In this document: piece by piece, positions 5,412 to 8,979 of the stretch
Position numbering within the stretch: position 1 is the stretch's first letter
How the letters are laid out: each line of letters starts with the position of its first letter
Assembly (NCBI GenBank): GCA_026193675.1
Contig: JAPHSO010000059.1
Span: forward strand, 1 to 8,979
Direction of reading: 5' to 3'
Length of the DNA: 8,979 bases
From: Gammaproteobacteria bacterium
Lineage (GTDB): Bacteria; Pseudomonadota; Gammaproteobacteria; Thiohalomonadales; Thiohalomonadaceae
Notes under the pieces: generated by a model
The model's input: only the letters and a program-made list of their open reading frames with translations
Told to the model about the DNA's origin: nothing
Databases searched by the model: none
Program-made: the position numbers and the translations under genes

Positions 5412-6065
5412 CTAGCGAAAAGAGAGTTGTTGCCAGTTTCGTTCAGTAGCGATTTTGGTCAGCTTTTCATCGGCATCGACAACAACAGGATGTGTCACCC
5501 TTTCCAGCAGGGGGAGATCGTTATGTGAGTCGCTGTAGAAATAACTTCCATCCATCGTCTGGTTCTGTTCATCGAGCCACAAATTCAGACGTTCTACCTT
5601 TCCCATTTGAAAGCAGGGCGTTCCTGAAACACCCCCGGTATAACGGCTACCATCCCACTCGGGTTCGGTCGCGATTAGAGTTTCAATACCGTAGGCATCG
5701 GCAATAGGTCGGGTCACAAAGCTATTGGTCGCTGTAATGATCATCACATGATCGCCACTATTTTTGTGTTGTTCGACGATATTCATCGCTTTTGGCAATA
5801 AAACAGGCTCAATCAACTGGTTGAAAAACTCCTTGCGCCATATCTGTAGCTGCTCAATCGTATTTTCAGCGAGAGGTTTGAGGCTAAAGTTTAGAAATTC
5901 GAAGATATCGAGGGTTCCTGCCTTGTACTCATCGTAGAAGCGAAGGTTTTCTCTCTCGTAAAATTCTCCATCGACAACCTCCTTGTCAACAAGGAATTGA
6001 CCCCACAGATAGTCACTATCGTCGGCAATCAGGGTGTTATCTAGGTCAAAAATGGCAAGTGCCAC
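5412..6065 (-). CDS. HAD-superfamily subfamily IB phosphatase
   Basis: This 217-residue cytoplasmic HAD phosphatase is of the phosphoserine-phosphatase-like IB group. It has the four catalytic motifs: DLDNTL with nucleophile Asp7 and Asp9, the Thr111 motif (IITAT), Lys156, and SDSHNDLPLL (178-187) with Asp179 and Asp183. An alpha-helical cap lies at about 15-85, consistent with small substrates. The start is GTG at 6065-6063, supported by GGAGAG four bases upstream; the next residues lead straight into motif I. It is divergent from rppH-ptsP. From memory, P. aeruginosa has a related gene (PA0335) beside rppH and ptsP that has been reported as a histidinol-phosphate phosphatase. That makes this activity a candidate here, but the substrate cannot be read from the sequence. 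Phosphoserine or another small phosphomonoester is also possible. Confidence 0.9.
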   Translation of the reverse strand: MALAIFDLDNTLIADDSDYLWGQFLVDKEVVDGEFYERENLRFYDEYKAGTLDIFEFLNFSLKPLAENTIEQLQIWRKEFFNQLIEPVLLPKAMNIVEQHKNSGDHVMIITATNSFVTRPIADAYGIETLIATEPEWDGSRYTGGVSGTPCFQMGKVERLNLWLDEQNQTMDGSYFYSDSHNDLPLLERVTHPVVVDADEKLTKIATERNWQQLSFR

Positions 6066-6086
6066 GCAGCTCTCCGGTTTTTGTGA

Positions 6087-6116
6087 GTTATATAAAGTGA
6101 GTGATCATACTGTCCT
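6087..6116 (-). promoter_or_regulatory. Candidate sigma-70 promoter for the HAD gene
   Basis: On the minus strand AGGACA (6116-6111, 4 of 6 to the -35 consensus) is followed after 18 bases by TATAAC (6092-6087, 5 of 6 to the -10 consensus). Transcription would begin near 6080, about 15 bases before the GTG start, keeping the GGAGAG site in the leader. The direct repeats GTGAGT at 6083-6088 and 6097-6102 flank and touch the -10, and an inverted copy lies at 6141-6146. Confidence 0.4.
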
Positions 6117-6212
6117 ATATCCCGGTTATAAAGAGAAAGTACTCACTTAAATTGGATTTACGGCGGTTCTAATTTGCTCAGGTTACCTATTGTGTGGAAG
6201 AATCGGGTGATT

Positions 6213-6707
6213 ATGAGTAATTCAGTAATAGACAATGAGGGATTCCGCGCAAATGTTGGAATTATCCTCTGTAATGATGAGGGGCGGCTGCTTTGGGCAC
6301 GTCGTGTGGGCCAGCAGTCCTGGCAATTTCCGCAGGGAGGGATTCAGCCCGATGAATCCCCTGAAGATGCACTCTATCGAGAGCTTAAGGAGGAGGTGGG
6401 GCTGGAGCCAGATGATGTTGAACTGGTTGGTCAGACCAAGGGATGGCTTCGCTACAGGCTCCCAAAGCGCTTTATCCGCTATCGTAGTCAGCCTCTCTGT
6501 GTTGGTCAGAAGCAGCGCTGGTTTATGTTGCGTTTGATTGGTGGAGAGGAGCGGGTACAGCTTGATCTCAGTGAGCAGCCTGAGTTTGATGACTGGCGTT
6601 GGGTGGAGTACTGGAAACCATTGGATGAGATTGTCTTTTTCAAACGTCGTGTCTATGAGCGTGCTCTCACTGAATTAGAGCGATTGCTCTTTCCTGCCAA
6701 GGATTAG
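6213..6707 (+). CDS. rppH: RNA pyrophosphohydrolase (Nudix)
   Basis: RppH removes pyrophosphate from the 5' triphosphate of mRNA and so triggers RNase E-dependent decay; it was formerly called NudH or YgdP. The 164-residue product keeps the Nudix box exactly: Gly42-x5-Glu48-x7-Arg56-Glu57-x-x-Glu60-Glu61-x-Gly63. It also has the RppH-specific stretches WARR (28-31), WQFPQGG (37-43), WLRYRLPKR (78-86) and GQKQRWF (98-104). I chose the ATG at 6213 because the next residues (IDNEGFRANVG) align with the E. coli N terminus and GGTGAT lies just upstream. A TTG at 6174 or a GTG at 6192 would add residues with no counterpart in E. coli RppH. The gene is followed closely by ptsP, as in E. coli and Pseudomonas, and they are probably one operon. 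Confidence 0.95.
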   Translation: MSNSVIDNEGFRANVGIILCNDEGRLLWARRVGQQSWQFPQGGIQPDESPEDALYRELKEEVGLEPDDVELVGQTKGWLRYRLPKRFIRYRSQPLCVGQKQRWFMLRLIGGEERVQLDLSEQPEFDDWRWVEYWKPLDEIVFFKRRVYERALTELERLLFPAKD

Positions 6708-6730
6708 TCAGTTATCCCCAAATGAATTCA

Positions 6731-8950
6731 ATGCTAAATACTCTGAGACGGATTGTTCAAGAGGTGAATCGTGCAGGCACCCTGCATGATGGCCTGGAGA
6801 TTATTGTCTCGAGGATAAAAAGTGCATTAGAGGTCGATGTCTGTTCGGTCTATATCCATGAAGAGGAAAGCGGTGAGCTCGTTCTTTTAGCAACGGATGG
6901 TCTACTGCCTGCAGCCGTAGGAAGAGTAAGGATTCCGGTTACTGAAGGGTTAGTTGGATGGGTTGCCGAAAGAGCTGAGCCTATCAATATCGCTGGTTCA
7001 TCCAATCATCCTCGCTACCGCTATTTTCCGGAAACGGGTGAAGAGCAGTATGAGATCTTTTTAGGGGTTCCAATTATCCATCATCGTCAACTGCTTGGGG
7101 TGTTAACCCTGCAGCAGTTTGAAGGTCGCTTTAGTGAAGAGGTCGAGAGCTTTCTAATCACCATCGCATCGCAGCTTGCAGGTGCAATTGCTCATGCGGA
7201 GGTGAGTGGTGGGGCCAGAAAGGGGAGAGGGGAACCTTTCGGTCGCCGAGTTGTAGTTGGTCGGGCTGGAGCCCCCGGCATTGCGGTTGGTCGTGCAGTG
7301 GTTGTTGATACGGAGTGTAAGCTGAGCAACATTGTCGATCAGCCAGCTGAGAATATTAAGAAGGAGGTGGCACTGTTTCGAAGCGCTCTAAAGCAGGTTA
7401 AAAAAGAGCTCACTAAGATGTCGAGTAGTCTTGAGGGGCAGATCCCGGAAGATGAACGAGCGCTGTTTGATGCCTATCGGATGATGCTTGATGGGCGCAG
7501 CTTTAATCAGGAAGTTATTGAGCAGATTAAGGCCGGTAGCTGGGCTCCTGGAGCATTGCGTAAAGTTGTGGAGCATCATGTCGATGTTTTTCGTCAGATG
7601 GAAGATCCCTATCTGCAGGAGCGTGCTAACGATATATTGGATCTTGGTCGACGTTTGCTAAAGGCGCTGGTTCCCTGTGAATCAGATAGCGAAAAATTGC
7701 CAAAAAATATTATTCTGGTTGCTGTAGATGTGAGTGCGGCAATGCTCGCTGAGATGCCGGTGCGTCGATTGCGGGGTATCGTTTCACTGCGGGGTTCTGG
7801 AAACTCGCATACTGCTATTCTAGCTCGAGCGCTCAATATTCCTGCGGTACTGGGTGTTGATGAACTTCCAATCTCAATGATCGCCAACCGGGAGCTGGTG
7901 GTTGATGGTGATTCAGGTGAGGTTCATCTAAAGCCATCAGCTAAATTGAAAAAGGAGATTCGTGCACGACGTCAGGTCGAAGAGGAGATCAACACCGAGT
8001 TAGAGTCTATACGAGACCTTCCTGTTGTCACCTTAGATGGTAAGAAAATTGAGCTCTTTGTGAATAGTGGACTGGCCTCCGATATTCGGCGTAATCCAGA
8101 TGCTGCTGGGGTTGGGCTCTATCGAACCGAATTTCCGTTTATGGCGCGTGATCGTTTCCCTGGTGAGGATGAGCAGTACCATATCTATCGCAATGTTCTG
8201 CAGACCTATGCGCCGTTACCGGTCACCATGCGGACCCTCGATATTGGAGGCGACAAAGCGCTACCCTACTTTCCCATTGAGGAAGATAACCCCTTCCTGG
8301 GTTGGCGGGGAATCCGCTTTACCCTTGATCACCCCGAAATATTTTTGGTGCAGATAAGGGCGATGTTAAGGGCCAATGCCGGAATCGGTAATTTGCGAAT
8401 TATGTTGCCGATGATCTCAGATATAAATGAATTGAAGGCGGCCAGGGTATTAATCGATCAGGCCTATAGTGAGGTGGTGGGGGAGTCTTACGACTCAATA
8501 GAGCGAGCCGATATTGGGGTGATGATTGAGGTGCCCTCAGCCGTCTATCAGGTCGATCTGATTGCTCAACAGTGCGACTTTCTCTCGGTTGGCAGTAATG
8601 ACCTGACTCAGTATCTATTAGCTGTTGATCGGAATAATCCACGGGTAGCAGAGATCTATGACTCATTTCATCCTGCCGTTTTGCAGGCCCTGAAGCTGAT
8701 CTCACTTGCAGGAAAAAAGCATAAAAAGCCGGTCAGTATCTGCGGAGAGATGGCGGGAGATCCAATTTCAGCAGTTATTCTGCTGGGGCTCGGATATGAG
8801 CAGTTAAGCATGAACGCATCCAGTTTGCTGAAGGTAAAACAGTTTATTCTTGAGGTGGATAGCAAGAAAAACAAGCGCTGGGTCAACTCTTTGCTGGATG
8901 TTGGAGATCCGGTGGAGGTGTACGTCACGATTCAGCGGCGCTTTAGTTAG
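6731..8950 (+). CDS. ptsP: Phosphoenolpyruvate-protein phosphotransferase of the nitrogen PTS (enzyme I-Ntr)
   Basis: PtsP takes phosphate from PEP and passes it through NPr to EIIA-Ntr, a chain that signals nitrogen and potassium state. The 739 residues hold an N-terminal GAF domain (about 14-157), absent from sugar-PTS enzyme I. Then come the NPr-binding helical domain, the phosphohistidine domain with GSGNSHTAILAR (active His360) and the PEP-binding TIM barrel. The barrel carries GVGLYRTEF (Arg465), the GSNDLTQYLLAVDRNN block (from 621) and SICGEMAGDP with catalytic Cys671. The length matches E. coli PtsP (748). I prefer the ATG at 6731 because MLNTLRRIVQEV aligns with the N termini of known homologues; the in-frame ATG at 6722 adds only three residues. 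Neither has a clear Shine-Dalgarno sequence, so translation may be coupled to rppH, which ends 23 bases upstream. The downstream gene is outside the window. Confidence 0.96.
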   Translation: MLNTLRRIVQEVNRAGTLHDGLEIIVSRIKSALEVDVCSVYIHEEESGELVLLATDGLLPAAVGRVRIPVTEGLVGWVAERAEPINIAGSSNHPRYRYFPETGEEQYEIFLGVPIIHHRQLLGVLTLQQFEGRFSEEVESFLITIASQLAGAIAHAEVSGGARKGRGEPFGRRVVVGRAGAPGIAVGRAVVVDTECKLSNIVDQPAENIKKEVALFRSALKQVKKELTKMSSSLEGQIPEDERALFDAYRMMLDGRSFNQEVIEQIKAGSWAPGALRKVVEHHVDVFRQMEDPYLQERANDILDLGRRLLKALVPCESDSEKLPKNIILVAVDVSAAMLAEMPVRRLRGIVSLRGSGNSHTAILARALNIPAVLGVDELPISMIANRELVVDGDSGEVHLKPSAKLKKEIRARRQVEEEINTELESIRDLPVVTLDGKKIELFVNSGLASDIRRNPDAAGVGLYRTEFPFMARDRFPGEDEQYHIYRNVLQTYAPLPVTMRTLDIGGDKALPYFPIEEDNPFLGWRGIRFTLDHPEIFLVQIRAMLRANAGIGNLRIMLPMISDINELKAARVLIDQAYSEVVGESYDSIERADIGVMIEVPSAVYQVDLIAQQCDFLSVGSNDLTQYLLAVDRNNPRVAEIYDSFHPAVLQALKLISLAGKKHKKPVSICGEMAGDPISAVILLGLGYEQLSMNASSLLKVKQFILEVDSKKNKRWVNSLLDVGDPVEVYVTIQRRFS

Positions 8951-8975
8951 CACACTTTAATCTGACTGTTTTTTT
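8945..8975 (+). terminator. Possible weak terminator after ptsP
   Basis: AGTTAG (8945-8950) can pair with CTGACT (8962-8967) with one G-U pair and an 11-base loop, followed after one base by seven T (8969-8975). The stem overlaps the stop codon and is weak, so this may be chance; the T run is the main support. Confidence 0.3.
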
Positions 8976-8979
8976 GAAA

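Noticed and set aside
6174..6212. Extended rppH start at TTG (6174) or GTG (6192)
   Set aside because: The extra residues have no counterpart in E. coli RppH, and the ATG at 6213 gives the expected N terminus.
8400..8928. Minus-strand open frames of 86 and 101 codons near the right end
   Set aside because: They are antisense to the conserved TIM-barrel part of ptsP, with no independent support.

Overview
This window looks like a piece of chromosome from a gammaproteobacterium. The clearest sign is the rppH-ptsP pair with a HAD-IB phosphatase beside it, an arrangement I recall from Pseudomonas and its relatives; E. coli also has rppH-ptsP. A proton-pumping pyrophosphatase next to a pyrophosphate-dependent phosphofructokinase is, from memory, typical of sulfur-oxidising autotrophs and their symbionts, and of methanotrophs. 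No 16S rRNA or other marker is present, so the lineage is inference. By eye the base composition is moderate, near half GC. I see no mobile elements, tRNAs, rRNAs or CRISPR arrays.

Left half (1-4196, all on the minus strand, read right to left): a small unrecognised protein (125 aa), then PPi-dependent 6-phosphofructokinase (pfp), the membrane H+-pyrophosphatase (hppA) and the start of soluble inorganic pyrophosphatase (ppa, cut by the window edge). Good intrinsic terminators follow pfp and hppA, each only tens of bases from the next start codon. The run is therefore probably a string of short transcription units with partial read-through. The terminator before ppa carries a perfect TATAAT in its loop on the same strand.

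Middle (4197-5400): a 184-bp divergent spacer leads to an adenylate kinase on the plus strand. It has a four-cysteine (zinc-type) LID, an altered AMP-site motif and a C-terminal extension of about 110 residues that ends in a histone H1-like Lys/Ala tail. A GC-rich hairpin separates it from the convergent HAD gene.

Right half (5412-8979): a HAD-IB phosphatase on the minus strand with a GTG start, then the divergent pair rppH (RNA pyrophosphohydrolase) and ptsP (GAF-containing enzyme I of the nitrogen PTS), 23 bp apart with the start chosen here.

Taken together, the left half can be read as a pyrophosphate module. PPi from biosynthesis can drive reversible sugar-phosphate chemistry (Pfp), be turned into a proton gradient or made from one (HppA), or be hydrolysed (Ppa). 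Adenylate kinase recycles the AMP formed with PPi in ligase reactions. RppH also releases PPi, but its place beside ptsP is conserved for other reasons, so I do not count it as part of the module.
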